The translations under genes were made by a program, and so were the position numbers. Of a stretch of DNA of 16,740 nt, positions 6,701 through 14,817 are shown piece by piece. The notes beneath the pieces are model-generated. The model was given only the letters and a program-made list of their open reading frames with translations, was not told the origin of the DNA and searched no databases. Source of the DNA: Candidatus Omnitrophota bacterium (lineage in GTDB: Bacteria; Omnitrophota; Gorgyraeia; Gygaellales; Profunditerraquicolaceae). The stretch lies in the NCBI GenBank assembly GCA_023229385.1, contig JALNZI010000024.1, forward strand, positions 1-16,740, in the 5' to 3' direction. Within the stretch, counting starts at the first letter, position 1, and every line of letters begins with the position of its first letter.

Positions 6701-9700
6701 CTATTTAATCTTCTTGCCTTTAACCTTGTGATACTCCTGTAATGATTTTACGCTCAGGTCTTTCTTCATGAACATCTCAATCCCGTTTACCGTTGCCTGG
6801 GCTCCGAAAATCGTAGTGGTGTAAGGTATGTTATAAAGAATTACCTGAGAACGTATTTTTACCTCATCCTGACGAGGGATCCTTCCGGATGGCGTGTTAA
6901 TAACCATCTGGATCTTGCCGTCTTTCATTAAATCCAGTATATTCGGCCTGCCTTCGGTGATCTTAGGCAAGACCTTGGCCGGAATATTATTTTTCTCCAA
7001 CACTGAAGCTGTGCCACTTGAGGCAAAAAGATTAAATCCCAAATCTTTTAGTTTTTTCGCAATGGAAATCACATCTCTTTTATCCCGGTCATGCACGGAG
7101 ATAAAAACATTGCCTTTCTTGGGGATCTTCTGGCCTGCGGCAATCTGGCTTTTAATATAAGCGCTGGAGAAATCTGTATCAATACCCATAACCTCACCGG
7201 TAGATTTCATCTCCGGGCCTAACATTACATCTACCCCAGGGAAGCGGTTAAAAGGAAAAACCGATTCCTTAACTGCCACATGTTGGGGGATCAGCTCCTC
7301 GGTAAAACCTAAATCTTTTAGTTTTTTCCCCAACATAACCTTAGTTGCCAATTTTGCCAGAGGCACACCAATAACCTTAGAAACTAAAGGTACAGTGCGT
7401 GATGCCCGCGGGTTAACTTCCAGTATATAAACCTTGGCATCTTTAACCGCATACTGCACATTCATTAAACCGATGATATTAAGTTCTTTGGCCAAACTAT
7501 AAGTAGCCTTCCTTATTTTCTCTAAGATATCCGGAGACAGGGTATAGGTAGGAAGAGACATAGCCGCATCCCCTGAGTGGACTCCCGCCTGTTCAATATG
7601 TTCCATAATCCCGCCGATAACAAAGTCTTCGCCATCTCCGATTAAATCCACATCGATCTCAATAGCATCTTCAAGAAATTTATCTATCAGGATAGGATGC
7701 TCACCGGAAACCTCGGCTGCCTCCTTAATGAATCTTTCTAATAATTCCGCGTCATAAACAATCTCCATAGCCCTGCCGCCCAGCACGTATGACGGCCTGA
7801 CTAATACGGGATAACCAATATCATTTGCTACTTTCTGCGCCTCCTCAAAAGTGAAGACTGTGCCGCTATTCGGCTGCAACAGCCCTAATTTATCAATCAT
7901 CTGCTTGAAACGTTTACGGTCCTCGGCAATATCAATACTTTCAGAACTAGTTCCTAAGATATTTACTCCCGCCTCCCGTAAAGACACTGCCAGATTAATC
8001 GGGGTCTGGCCGCCGAATTGTACAATCACCCCTATTGGCTTTTCAATTTCAATGATATTCATAATATCTTCGAATGTAAGCGGCTCAAAATAAAGCCGGT
8101 CAGAGGTATCATAATCGGTGGAGACTGTCTCCGGGTTACAATTAACCATTATACTATCTACGCCCTCCTCCTTAAGCGCATAGGCCGCATGACAGCAGCA
8201 ATAATCAAACTCAATACCCTGGCCAATCCTGTTAGGGCCGCCTCCCAGAATGATCACCTTCTTATTCTTGCTTGGCCTGGCCTCATCCTTAGTTTCCTGG
8301 GTTGAATAAAAATACGGCTGCTGGGCATTAAACTCTCCGGCACAAGTATCAACTAACTTATAGACTGGTTTTGAATTACTTTTTTTATGCAATTGCCTCA
8401 CTTTTTCCTCCTTGGTGTTGAGCAGAAAAGCAAGCTGGACATCGGAAAACCCGTCTGCTTTTGCCTGCACCAATAACTCCTGTGGTATATTTGGCTCGTC
8501 TTCCATCTTCTTGTTTTTATAACGCTTGATTTCCTCTTCCCGCTCCACCAGCTGTTTCATATTGTCAAGAAACCAGCGGTCAATATGGCTTAATGCGTAA
8601 ATTTCATCAAGGCTTAAGCCGACCTTCAAGGCATAACGGATATAAAAAAGCCTCTCATCATTAGGGGTAAAAATCTTGTCTTTAATTTGTTTAATCAAAA
8701 CGCTATCCGCGTTTTTAAGCATTTCGTCGCTGATCTTATCCTTGCCGTCAGCACCAAAACCATACCGCTTTATTTCAATTGAACGTATGCCTTTTTGCAG
8801 GGCCTCTTTAAAATTCCGTCCGATAGACATTGCTTCTCCCACGGCCTTCATCGAAGTATTCAGTACCCTTTCAGCATATGGGAATTTTTCAAAAGTAAAC
8901 CTGCAGATTTTGAATACGCAATAATCCACTGTCGGCTCAAAAAATGAAGTAGTTTTGCCGGTAACCTGATTCATTACTTCGGGCAATGTCAGGCCTATGG
9001 CTAACTTTGTGGCAATCCTGGCAATAGGTATCCCTGTAGCCTTTGATGCTAAAGCCGAAGAGCGGGAAAGCCGGGGGTTTACCTCGATAATCACAATCTT
9101 GCCGTTGTCCGGATTCTGGCCAAACTGAATATTGGCCCCTCCGCCGGATATTCCGATCTTGCGGATAATTTTCTTGCAAAGGTTAACAAAATTAGCATAC
9201 TCCTCGGGTGTCAAGGTTTGGGCAGGAGCGACAACAATACTGTCTCCGGTATGCACGCCCATAGGATCTACGTTTTCCATGGAAGTAACCATAATCACGT
9301 TGTCCGCGCAATCCCGCATTACTTCAAATTCAATCTCTTTCCAGCCCAAAACAGACTGTTCCACTAAAATCTGATGCACCGGACTAGCCTCAATACCCTT
9401 GGCCAGAAAAACTTCCAGCTCTTCTTGATTATATGCTATAGCCCCTCCGCTACCACCCAGGCAATACGCCGGGCGCAGGATTAAAGGAAACCCAATATCT
9501 AAACCAATTTTCATTCCTTCTTTAACAGTTGTAGCAATCCCGCTTCTAGGGGTATCAACCCCAATCTCCTGCATCGCCTTTTTGAAAAGATCCCTATCTT
9601 CAGCGCAAGAAATAGCATCTACAGAAGAACCTATCGATTCAACTCCGTATTTTTTAAGAACCCCCTGCTTCATTAGGAAGAAGGCGAGATTCAACCCGGT

Positions 9701-9979
9701 TTGGCCTCCAAGCGTAGGTAATATGGCATCCGGTTTCTCTTTAGCAATTATTTTTGTAAGCACCTCTATAGTAAGCGGCTCAATATATGTAACATCCGCC
9801 ATTCCGGGATCGGTCATAATTGTTGCCGGGTTAGAATTTACTAAAACAGTGCGATACCCTTCTTCCCTCAAGGCCTTGCACGCCTGAGATCCGGAGTAAT
9901 CAAACTCACATGCCTGGCCGATAACTATCGGCCCGGAACCGATTATTAAAACCTTTTTTATATCTTTACGCCTTGGCAT
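6701..9979 (-). CDS. carB: Carbamoyl-phosphate synthase large (synthetase) subunit
   Basis: Makes carbamoyl phosphate from bicarbonate, two ATP and ammonia for PyrB (and arginine synthesis, if present). The 1092 residues are full length. The first ATP-grasp half opens with IGSGPIVIGQACEFDYSGSQA near 13-33 and holds VHTGDS and the metal-binding EVNPRLSRSSALASK. The second half opens with GGGPNRIGQGIEFDY near 576 and holds HSGDAAMSLPTYTLS and EVNPRASRTVPLVSK. An MGS-type allosteric domain starts near 954 (VFISVHDRDKRDV, SSGTA, LPKITEGRPNI, VINTPSG), so UMP-type regulation is plausible. The ligand residues I can check against E. coli CarB are kept in both halves, which matters because the partner CarA looks catalytically dead. 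The ATG overlaps the carA stop by 14 bases and has AGGAG ahead. Confidence 0.98.
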   Translation of the reverse strand: MPRRKDIKKVLIIGSGPIVIGQACEFDYSGSQACKALREEGYRTVLVNSNPATIMTDPGMADVTYIEPLTIEVLTKIIAKEKPDAILPTLGGQTGLNLAFFLMKQGVLKKYGVESIGSSVDAISCAEDRDLFKKAMQEIGVDTPRSGIATTVKEGMKIGLDIGFPLILRPAYCLGGSGGAIAYNQEELEVFLAKGIEASPVHQILVEQSVLGWKEIEFEVMRDCADNVIMVTSMENVDPMGVHTGDSIVVAPAQTLTPEEYANFVNLCKKIIRKIGISGGGANIQFGQNPDNGKIVIIEVNPRLSRSSALASKATGIPIARIATKLAIGLTLPEVMNQVTGKTTSFFEPTVDYCVFKICRFTFEKFPYAERVLNTSMKAVGEAMSIGRNFKEALQKGIRSIEIKRYGFGADGKDKISDEMLKNADSVLIKQIKDKIFTPNDERLFYIRYALKVGLSLDEIYALSHIDRWFLDNMKQLVEREEEIKRYKNKKMEDEPNIPQELLVQAKADGFSDVQLAFLLNTKEEKVRQLHKKSNSKPVYKLVDTCAGEFNAQQPYFYSTQETKDEARPSKNKKVIILGGGPNRIGQGIEFDYCCCHAAYALKEEGVDSIMVNCNPETVSTDYDTSDRLYFEPLTFEDIMNIIEIEKPIGVIVQFGGQTPINLAVSLREAGVNILGTSSESIDIAEDRKRFKQMIDKLGLLQPNSGTVFTFEEAQKVANDIGYPVLVRPSYVLGGRAMEIVYDAELLERFIKEAAEVSGEHPILIDKFLEDAIEIDVDLIGDGEDFVIGGIMEHIEQAGVHSGDAAMSLPTYTLSPDILEKIRKATYSLAKELNIIGLMNVQYAVKDAKVYILEVNPRASRTVPLVSKVIGVPLAKLATKVMLGKKLKDLGFTEELIPQHVAVKESVFPFNRFPGVDVMLGPEMKSTGEVMGIDTDFSSAYIKSQIAAGQKIPKKGNVFISVHDRDKRDVISIAKKLKDLGFNLFASSGTASVLEKNNIPAKVLPKITEGRPNILDLMKDGKIQMVINTPSGRIPRQDEVKIRSQVILYNIPYTTTIFGAQATVNGIEMFMKKDLSVKSLQEYHKVKGKKIK

Positions 9980-11045
9980 ATTTATCTCCTAATAGTTTAT
10001 TAAATTTAACCAATATCGGATTCACCTGGTCGAAACCAGCAGATACCGGATTATACTGCACACCGATTAACTTTAAACTTTTACTCTCTATCTCCTCGGG
10101 AGTATGGTCATTTAAATTATGGGCAGTAACCTTTAACCCTTTAACCTTACATAATGCATCATAATCCATAACATACCCATGATTTTGAACAGTAATTTCC
10201 CCTTTAAATGAACCCGGCCTGGCTAACGGGTAATTTGCACCCCGATGCCCTAATTTTAACCGGGTTAACCCTACTCCTAAAGCCGATGCTAAAACCTGAC
10301 AGCCTGTAGCAATCCCGATCATCGGTAATTTACCAATAATCGGTTTTATGTTCAGCGCCACCTGTTTCAGCCCCGGATCATTTTCCGGACCGTTTGAAAT
10401 AACTATTCCCTTAGGGTTGATTGATAAAATTTGTTTTGCGCTGGCATTATAAGGGAAAATATTTAAAGAGTGGCCCAATGTTTCTAATTGTTTTAACAGC
10501 CCATTAGTTACACCCAGGTCTAAAACCGCCAATTTCTTTCCCTTGCCTAAAATCTTCTGCCTGGAAACGGATACTTCCGGCAAAAGGGTTTGTTCAGGCT
10601 GTTTTTTAATCTGGTTTATCTTTTCTACTAATTTCTTAACCTCAAGCGTCTTAGTAGAAATTATTCCCAACAGCGGGCCTTTTTCCCTTAAATGTACAGC
10701 CAGGGTGCGGGTATCCAGGCCATGAATTGCAAAAGCATTTTTTTCTTTTAGAAAATCATCCAGGCTTGACTTTGCCTGAAAATTAGAATAAATCCGACTC
10801 ATCTCTTTAACCACCAGGCCGCTTACCCAAACCTTAAGTGATTCATTAAATTTAGGGGCTGTTCCATAATTACCAATTAAAGGATAAGTAAGTACAAGGA
10901 TCTTCCCGGCATTAGCTGGATCGGTGATCATCTCCTGATATCCCACTACAGCAGTATTTAAAATTACCTCTCCGAAGCATTCTGAGCTTAAATCGCTATT
11001 TGCATTAAAACTTTTACCATCTTCTAAAACTAATATTGCCTTCAT
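9966..11045 (-). CDS. carA: Carbamoyl-phosphate synthase small subunit, lacking the glutaminase catalytic triad
   Basis: By family the small subunit hydrolyses glutamine and channels ammonia to CarB. The 359 residues keep the full scaffold: GYQEMITDP at 35-43, TYPLIGNYG at 53-61, GLDTRTL at 109-115, the GHRGAN loop at 266-271, VQNHG at 286-290 and LNDHTPE near 311-317. The active site does not survive. The nucleophile elbow normally reading GICLGHQ is GIATGCQ at 244-250, so the cysteine (C269 in E. coli) is Ala246. The distal YHPE is YNPV at 331-334, so the catalytic His and Glu are Asn332 and Val334. SNGPGDP reads SNGPENDP at 217-224, with an extra residue. The frame is continuous and the Shine-Dalgarno AGGAGAGG is strong, so this is not a broken gene. 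I infer a structural or regulatory CarA for ammonia-dependent synthesis. C249 sits at the former His position and is unlikely to be an equivalent nucleophile. Confidence 0.95.
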   Translation of the reverse strand: MKAILVLEDGKSFNANSDLSSECFGEVILNTAVVGYQEMITDPANAGKILVLTYPLIGNYGTAPKFNESLKVWVSGLVVKEMSRIYSNFQAKSSLDDFLKEKNAFAIHGLDTRTLAVHLREKGPLLGIISTKTLEVKKLVEKINQIKKQPEQTLLPEVSVSRQKILGKGKKLAVLDLGVTNGLLKQLETLGHSLNIFPYNASAKQILSINPKGIVISNGPENDPGLKQVALNIKPIIGKLPMIGIATGCQVLASALGVGLTRLKLGHRGANYPLARPGSFKGEITVQNHGYVMDYDALCKVKGLKVTAHNLNDHTPEEIESKSLKLIGVQYNPVSAGFDQVNPILVKFNKLLGDKYAKA

Positions 11046-11183
11046 GGCTTAACCTCTCCTATCTGCCTTATTTGTTCTACTTGAACCGGCTTAAACCAGA
11101 ATATCAACCACTTTAATTACTTTTTCAGCTATTTTATGGTATATTTACTCCACATCTCTTAAATTCGCCTTTTTACCTATCAC

Positions 11184-11220
11184 TTATTGCGCCTGGCAGG
11201 AATCAAGCACCTTACAGCTT
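11184..11220 (-). pseudogene. Decayed duplicate of the tRNA-Arg 3' half
   Basis: On the minus strand this repeats the 3' part of the tRNA-Arg gene 104 bases upstream. Bases 11184-11203 are identical to 11288-11307, covering most of the T-arm 3' strand, the acceptor 3' strand and five bases beyond the tRNA. The match continues imperfectly (GGTGC, AAGCTG) back to the anticodon-stem 3' strand with a few bases deleted. No 5' half is recognisable, so it cannot be a functional tRNA. It could be an attachment-site-like duplication left by an integrative element, or the relic of a tandem tRNA duplication. No integrase is nearby. Confidence 0.7.
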
Positions 11221-11229
11221 TGATTTAGC

Positions 11230-11276
11230 GAAGTCCTGCCGAGTTTACGAGGCAGGGTGAACCGTAACCAGACTTC
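11230..11276. repeat. Imperfect palindrome between tRNA-Arg and its relic
   Basis: Outer arms GAAGTC (11230-11235) and GACTTC (11271-11276) enclose inner arms CCTGCC (11235-11240) and GGCAGG (11251-11256), giving a bulged hairpin or three-way junction. On the minus strand no U-tract follows, so it is not a convincing terminator. It makes up most of the sequence between the tRNA and its relic, in a 246-base gap (11046-11291) that otherwise shows no gene and no convincing carA promoter. The CCTGCCGAG core resembles the palindrome inside pyrF. Confidence 0.55.
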
Positions 11277-11291
11277 CTACCATTGTTTTAT

Positions 11292-11363
11292 TGCGCCTGG
11301 CAGGAATTGAACCTGCACCACCAGCTTCGGAGGCTAGTGCTCTATCCGTTGAGCCACAGGCGC
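11292..11363 (-). tRNA. tRNA-Arg (anticodon CCG)
   Basis: A complete cloverleaf can be folded on the minus strand: a 7-bp acceptor stem GCGCCTG/CAGGCGC, D-arm GCTC/GAGC, anticodon arm CTAGC/GCTGG (one G-U pair) around the loop CTCCGAA with anticodon CCG reading CGG, a 4-base variable loop, and T-arm GCAGG/CCTGC around TTCAATT. The discriminator is A and no CCA is encoded. The 5' end is only 8 bases after the stop of the PHP gene, so it is probably released by processing of the pyr operon transcript. Its 3' part is duplicated downstream (11184-11220). Confidence 0.95.
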
Positions 11364-11371
11364 GTTATTTC

Positions 11372-12610
11372 TTAGAACAGATCGAGCTGCTGTTCATGTT
11401 TTGCTTCAGGCTCGTCTTTGTCAAATATTGAGATTATCCCGTATTCTCCATCATAACCAGGTTTTATATTTATTCTTCCGGTACGCATCCTCATAATACC
11501 CTCAACAACTTTAACCGGCAGTTTTTTAGATAAATCCTCTCTGGAAGCTCGCATCAATATATCAAACTCTGTGCCAAAATTTACTAAGTAGCTTCGATAA
11601 TCTCTTTCTACTCCTACACTAGTCTTGGCAACGCCTTTTGTTTCCGCAATTATCTGATCCAGCGAAACAAGATTTTTAAAAGGTATGGCATTATCCGGAA
11701 CAAACCCTTCAGCTCGATCGGCTAATTTCTCAACCCGGTTAGCTACTCCCACAGTGACATTTTTACCGCATTTGGGGCATTTACCGTTATGCGCTTTGGT
11801 TTCTTGAGGGGACCAGCGAATACCACAAAGCCTGTGACCGTCAAAATGATACTTACCTTCTTCAGGAAAAAATTCTATGGTATAAAGAAATCTCTTTTTA
11901 TCCTTTGTTTTTAAAACCTCTCTTATGGTTTTATAATCCAGCTCGCAATTAAAGACATTTGCCTCGCGGCCGATCCTGGAGGGAGAATGCGAATCGCTGT
12001 TGGAAATCAGAGTAAACCTGTCTAAAGCGCTCAGGCGCCAATTCATTGTCGGGTCACTTGAAAGGCCGGTCTCCAGCGCAAATATCTTTTCCGTTTGGGC
12101 TTCAAAACAATCCTCGATCTTATCAAAACCCGACATGGAGCCAAATACCGAAAACCAAGGGGTCCAGATATGCCCGGGAACAATCATGCAGTTTTCATCA
12201 ATATCAAAAACAATACGCGCCAGTTCTGCGGCATCCAAACCTAATATCGGACGACCGTCGCTAGCCAGATTACCTATTCTTCCCAGCCTCTCATTGATCT
12301 TATCGACGCTTTTGAATGAGGGACTGAAAATTAAATTGTGAATACGGTAAGTCCGCCCATTCTTGGAATAAATACTGCTTACCTCGGCAGTAAGCATAAA
12401 ATATATACCTGCGTGCTTATATAAACCATTCCCGCAATCTTCTAATGTATGCTTTAATTCTTCCAGCCAGAGATGATGCGTAAAATCGCCGGTACCCATC
12501 AGGGTAACGCCTTTTAATTTTGCCCACTCCGCCAAATGCTTAACATCCATATCGCGGCTGGTTGCCCGGGAATATTTAGAATGAATATGAAAATCAGCGA
12601 TAAATTCCAT
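11372..12610 (-). CDS. PHP-family phosphoesterase with zinc ribbon (COG1379/TIGR00375-like), C-terminal clamp-binding motif
   Basis: A 412-residue protein of the family sometimes labelled UvrD-related; it is not a helicase. The PHP metal-binding motifs are visible: DFHIHS at 6-11, GTGDFTHH at 39-46, TAEVSSIY at 74-81, GHIWTPW at 146-152 and SNSDSHSP at 203-210. A zinc-ribbon-like insert follows (C262, then KCPKCGK with C278 and C281). The region from about 295 to 385, with repeated small basic and RTGRI-like stretches, may contact nucleic acid. The protein ends EQQLDLF, and the final QLDLF (408-412) matches the consensus bacterial sliding-clamp-binding pentapeptide. PHP domains act as phosphoesterases or nucleases in DNA polymerases, so a replication or repair role is likely but unproven. 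It begins 3 bases after the pyrC stop and is thus in the pyr operon. Confidence 0.85.
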   Translation of the reverse strand: MEFIADFHIHSKYSRATSRDMDVKHLAEWAKLKGVTLMGTGDFTHHLWLEELKHTLEDCGNGLYKHAGIYFMLTAEVSSIYSKNGRTYRIHNLIFSPSFKSVDKINERLGRIGNLASDGRPILGLDAAELARIVFDIDENCMIVPGHIWTPWFSVFGSMSGFDKIEDCFEAQTEKIFALETGLSSDPTMNWRLSALDRFTLISNSDSHSPSRIGREANVFNCELDYKTIREVLKTKDKKRFLYTIEFFPEEGKYHFDGHRLCGIRWSPQETKAHNGKCPKCGKNVTVGVANRVEKLADRAEGFVPDNAIPFKNLVSLDQIIAETKGVAKTSVGVERDYRSYLVNFGTEFDILMRASREDLSKKLPVKVVEGIMRMRTGRINIKPGYDGEYGIISIFDKDEPEAKHEQQLDLF

Positions 12611-12613
12611 TTT

Positions 12614-13888
12614 CTATTTTTTATACACTATCTTTCCGTTGCAAATTGTATAATCTACCATTCCTTTTAAGACGCGGCCAAGGAATGCAGAGTTTTTAGA
12701 TTTAGAAGTCAGCTCATTTTTCCTGACCAGCCATTCTTTTTCGGCAGAAATAACTACTATATCTGCCGGCCTGCCTTGACCTAAAGACCCCTTATCTAAT
12801 TCCAGGATCCGGGCTGGGTTAAAGCTAAGTTTTTCAAACAGGCTGCTCCAATCCATAAATTTTGTATCAATCAATTCAGTTATACTTGCGGCTAGCTCAG
12901 TCTCCAAGCCAACTACCCCAAATTCTGCGCGTTCAAATTCAATATCTTTTTCATTCTCCGTATGTGGAGCATGGTCTGAGGCGATAACATCAATTGTGCC
13001 ATTCTTTAATCCTTGCTTGATTGCCGCTAAGTCTTCGGGACTCCTCAAGGGAGGGTTCATCTTCATATTTGTATCATACCCTAAAAGCGCATCTTCTGTT
13101 AAAGAAAAATAATGCGGGGCGGTTTCGCAAGTTACCTGCACGCCTTTCTTCTTGGCTTTGGAAATTATTTCTACTGATTGCCGGCAACTAACATGGGCAA
13201 TATGCACAAACGAACCGGCCTTTTCTGCCAATTCAATATCGCGCGCCACTCTTTTATATTCTGACTCGTTAGAAATACCGCGCAAGCCCAGCCGCGTAGA
13301 ATTAAAACCTAAGTTGATTACCCCTTTACCGGATATTTTTTTATCCTCGGAGTGGCAAATAGTCAAAATCCCGGCTTGCCTTGCTTTTTTAAATGCCTCA
13401 AGCATAAGCTCGCTATTATCAACAGAACAACCATCATCGCTTAAAGCACAGGCTCCGCTTTTCTTTAAAATAGCAGCCGGGCTTAATTCTTGGCCCAAAC
13501 GGCCCTTGGTGATAGTACCACAGACAAGCACATTTATTTTAGCATCCTTACTAATTATCTCTTTTAGCAGTCTGATATTTTCCGCGCAATCCATGGCCGG
13601 ATTGGTATTAGGCATAGCCAAAACCGTAGTTACTCCGCCCTTAGCAGCAGCGGCTGTAGCAGTAGCTACTGTTTCCTTATCCTCCCTGCCGGGCTGGCGT
13701 AAATGCACATGCATATCAACAATCCCCGGGCCGACAATTCTACCTGTGACATCGATTATACTATCTGCCTGTGTTTTAATATCATTGGCTACCCTGACGA
13801 TCTTATTATTCTCAATTAAAATATCCAGAACAGCATCAATTTTATTCGCCGGATCAATTACCCTTCCGCCTTTAATCAATATACTCAT
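12614..13888 (-). CDS. pyrC: Dihydroorotase, class I
   Basis: Zinc amidohydrolase that cyclises carbamoyl aspartate to dihydroorotate, cytoplasmic. The 424 residues fit class I enzymes (Bacillus/Aquifex type). The metal ligands are visible: H60 and H62 in DMHVHLRQPG, the bridging Asp in LSDDG near 151-152, H179 in CHSED, H232 in IAHVS, and D305 in ASDHAPH. Class I features include PGREDKET after the HxH and MPNTNP at 92-97. The C-terminal part (KGSLGQGRPADIVVI, CNGKIVYKK) is the usual return of the small beta domain. The ATG overlaps the pyrB stop as ATGA. In Aquifex this enzyme works in a complex with aspartate transcarbamoylase, and the tight pyrB-pyrC coupling here would fit that. Confidence 0.97.
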   Translation of the reverse strand: MSILIKGGRVIDPANKIDAVLDILIENNKIVRVANDIKTQADSIIDVTGRIVGPGIVDMHVHLRQPGREDKETVATATAAAAKGGVTTVLAMPNTNPAMDCAENIRLLKEIISKDAKINVLVCGTITKGRLGQELSPAAILKKSGACALSDDGCSVDNSELMLEAFKKARQAGILTICHSEDKKISGKGVINLGFNSTRLGLRGISNESEYKRVARDIELAEKAGSFVHIAHVSCRQSVEIISKAKKKGVQVTCETAPHYFSLTEDALLGYDTNMKMNPPLRSPEDLAAIKQGLKNGTIDVIASDHAPHTENEKDIEFERAEFGVVGLETELAASITELIDTKFMDWSSLFEKLSFNPARILELDKGSLGQGRPADIVVISAEKEWLVRKNELTSKSKNSAFLGRVLKGMVDYTICNGKIVYKK

Positions 13889-14817
13889 ACTTTTGCTTCC
13901 CTTGCCTGGGCCACTAAGAATAAAACCGCCATGCGCACGGCAATACCATTAGTTACTTGTTCTAAAATCACTGAATTCTCTCCATCCGCTACTTCGCTGG
14001 ATATTTCAATTCCCCGGTTAATCGGCCCGGGGTGCATAACGATAACGCCTTTTTTAGCCTTGGCCAATCTTTCTTTAGTAATACCAAATTTTTTATAATA
14101 ATCCAGTTGCTCGGGGAATGCCGCCCCTTCATCTCTCTCAAATTGCATCCTTAAGACATTTACTGCGTCGGCATCTCTCAGAACCTCATCGATATTGCTT
14201 GATGTTTTGACTCCGGTCTTCTCTATTCCAACCGGAAGCAGCATTTCCGGAGCGCATACAGTAACATTAGCCCCGAGCTTAGTCAGTCCCCAGATATTTG
14301 AGCGGGCTACCCGCGAATGCGATATATCCCCCACAATAGCCACATTTAAACCTTTGATTTTTCCCAACTTTTCTTTTAACGTGAAAATATCCAGCAATGC
14401 CTGGGTAGGATGTTCATGCCAGCCGTCACCGGCATTAACTACGCTGATATCTAATGCGCTTGCCAGCATATTTGCCGCCCCGGAACAATTGTGCCGTATA
14501 ATAATTATATCCGCCTTGAGCGCCTGAATATTCTTACCGGTATCGATTAAGGTTTCACCCTTTCGGACGCTTGAGGTTTCCGTGGAAATATTGATCACGT
14601 CAGCGGAAAGCCTTTTGGCGGCTACCTCAAAAGATACCCGGGTACGCGTAGACGGCTCATAAAAAAGATTTACTGCAGTTTTGCCGCGCAAGGCGGGAAC
14701 CTTTTTAATCTCCCGGGTAGAAACCTCTTTAAAAGATTCCGCGGTTTCAAGGATCAGCCCTATTTCTTCCGGAGTCAGATATTCAAGCCCTAAAAGATCT
14801 TTTTTTGTCCAAGACAT
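13885..14817 (-). CDS. pyrB: Aspartate carbamoyltransferase catalytic chain
   Basis: Transfers the carbamoyl group to aspartate, the committed step. The 310 residues are standard. The carbamoyl-phosphate-binding motif STRTR is at 56-60 in NLFYEPSTRTRVSFE. SSVRKGETL at 82-90 carries the flexible-loop lysine supplied by the neighbouring subunit. HPTQALLDIF is at 136-145 and MHPGPINRG near 266-274. No regulatory chain gene (pyrI) is adjacent, so feedback control probably acts through PyrR attenuation and CarB. The start codon overlaps the pyrR stop by one base (TAATG), indicating coupled translation. Confidence 0.97.
   Translation of the reverse strand: MSWTKKDLLGLEYLTPEEIGLILETAESFKEVSTREIKKVPALRGKTAVNLFYEPSTRTRVSFEVAAKRLSADVINISTETSSVRKGETLIDTGKNIQALKADIIIIRHNCSGAANMLASALDISVVNAGDGWHEHPTQALLDIFTLKEKLGKIKGLNVAIVGDISHSRVARSNIWGLTKLGANVTVCAPEMLLPVGIEKTGVKTSSNIDEVLRDADAVNVLRMQFERDEGAAFPEQLDYYKKFGITKERLAKAKKGVIVMHPGPINRGIEISSEVADGENSVILEQVTNGIAVRMAVLFLVAQAREAKV

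Noticed and set aside
8937..9179. 80-codon minus-strand frame inside carB
   Set aside because: Out of frame with the conserved CarB and without family features.
10280..10330. Frameshift or pseudogene explanation for the altered CarA active site
   Set aside because: The frame is continuous, flanking residues align with normal CarA on both sides, and neighbouring frames do not restore GICLGHQ; the changes occur at separate sites.
11046..11180. Separate carA promoter or second PyrR-binding loop
   Set aside because: AT-rich stretches such as TAAAAT exist but lack a suitable -35, and no CNGNGA hexaloop in a stem was found.
11184..11363. CRISPR-like or tandem repeat array from the 20-base direct repeat
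   Set aside because: Only two copies exist, and both are explained by the tRNA gene and its relic.
13152..13952. Long open frame on the plus strand opposite pyrC and the pyrB end
   Set aside because: It is antisense to a fully conserved dihydroorotase, has no recognisable family and no ribosome site; a by-product of codon use.
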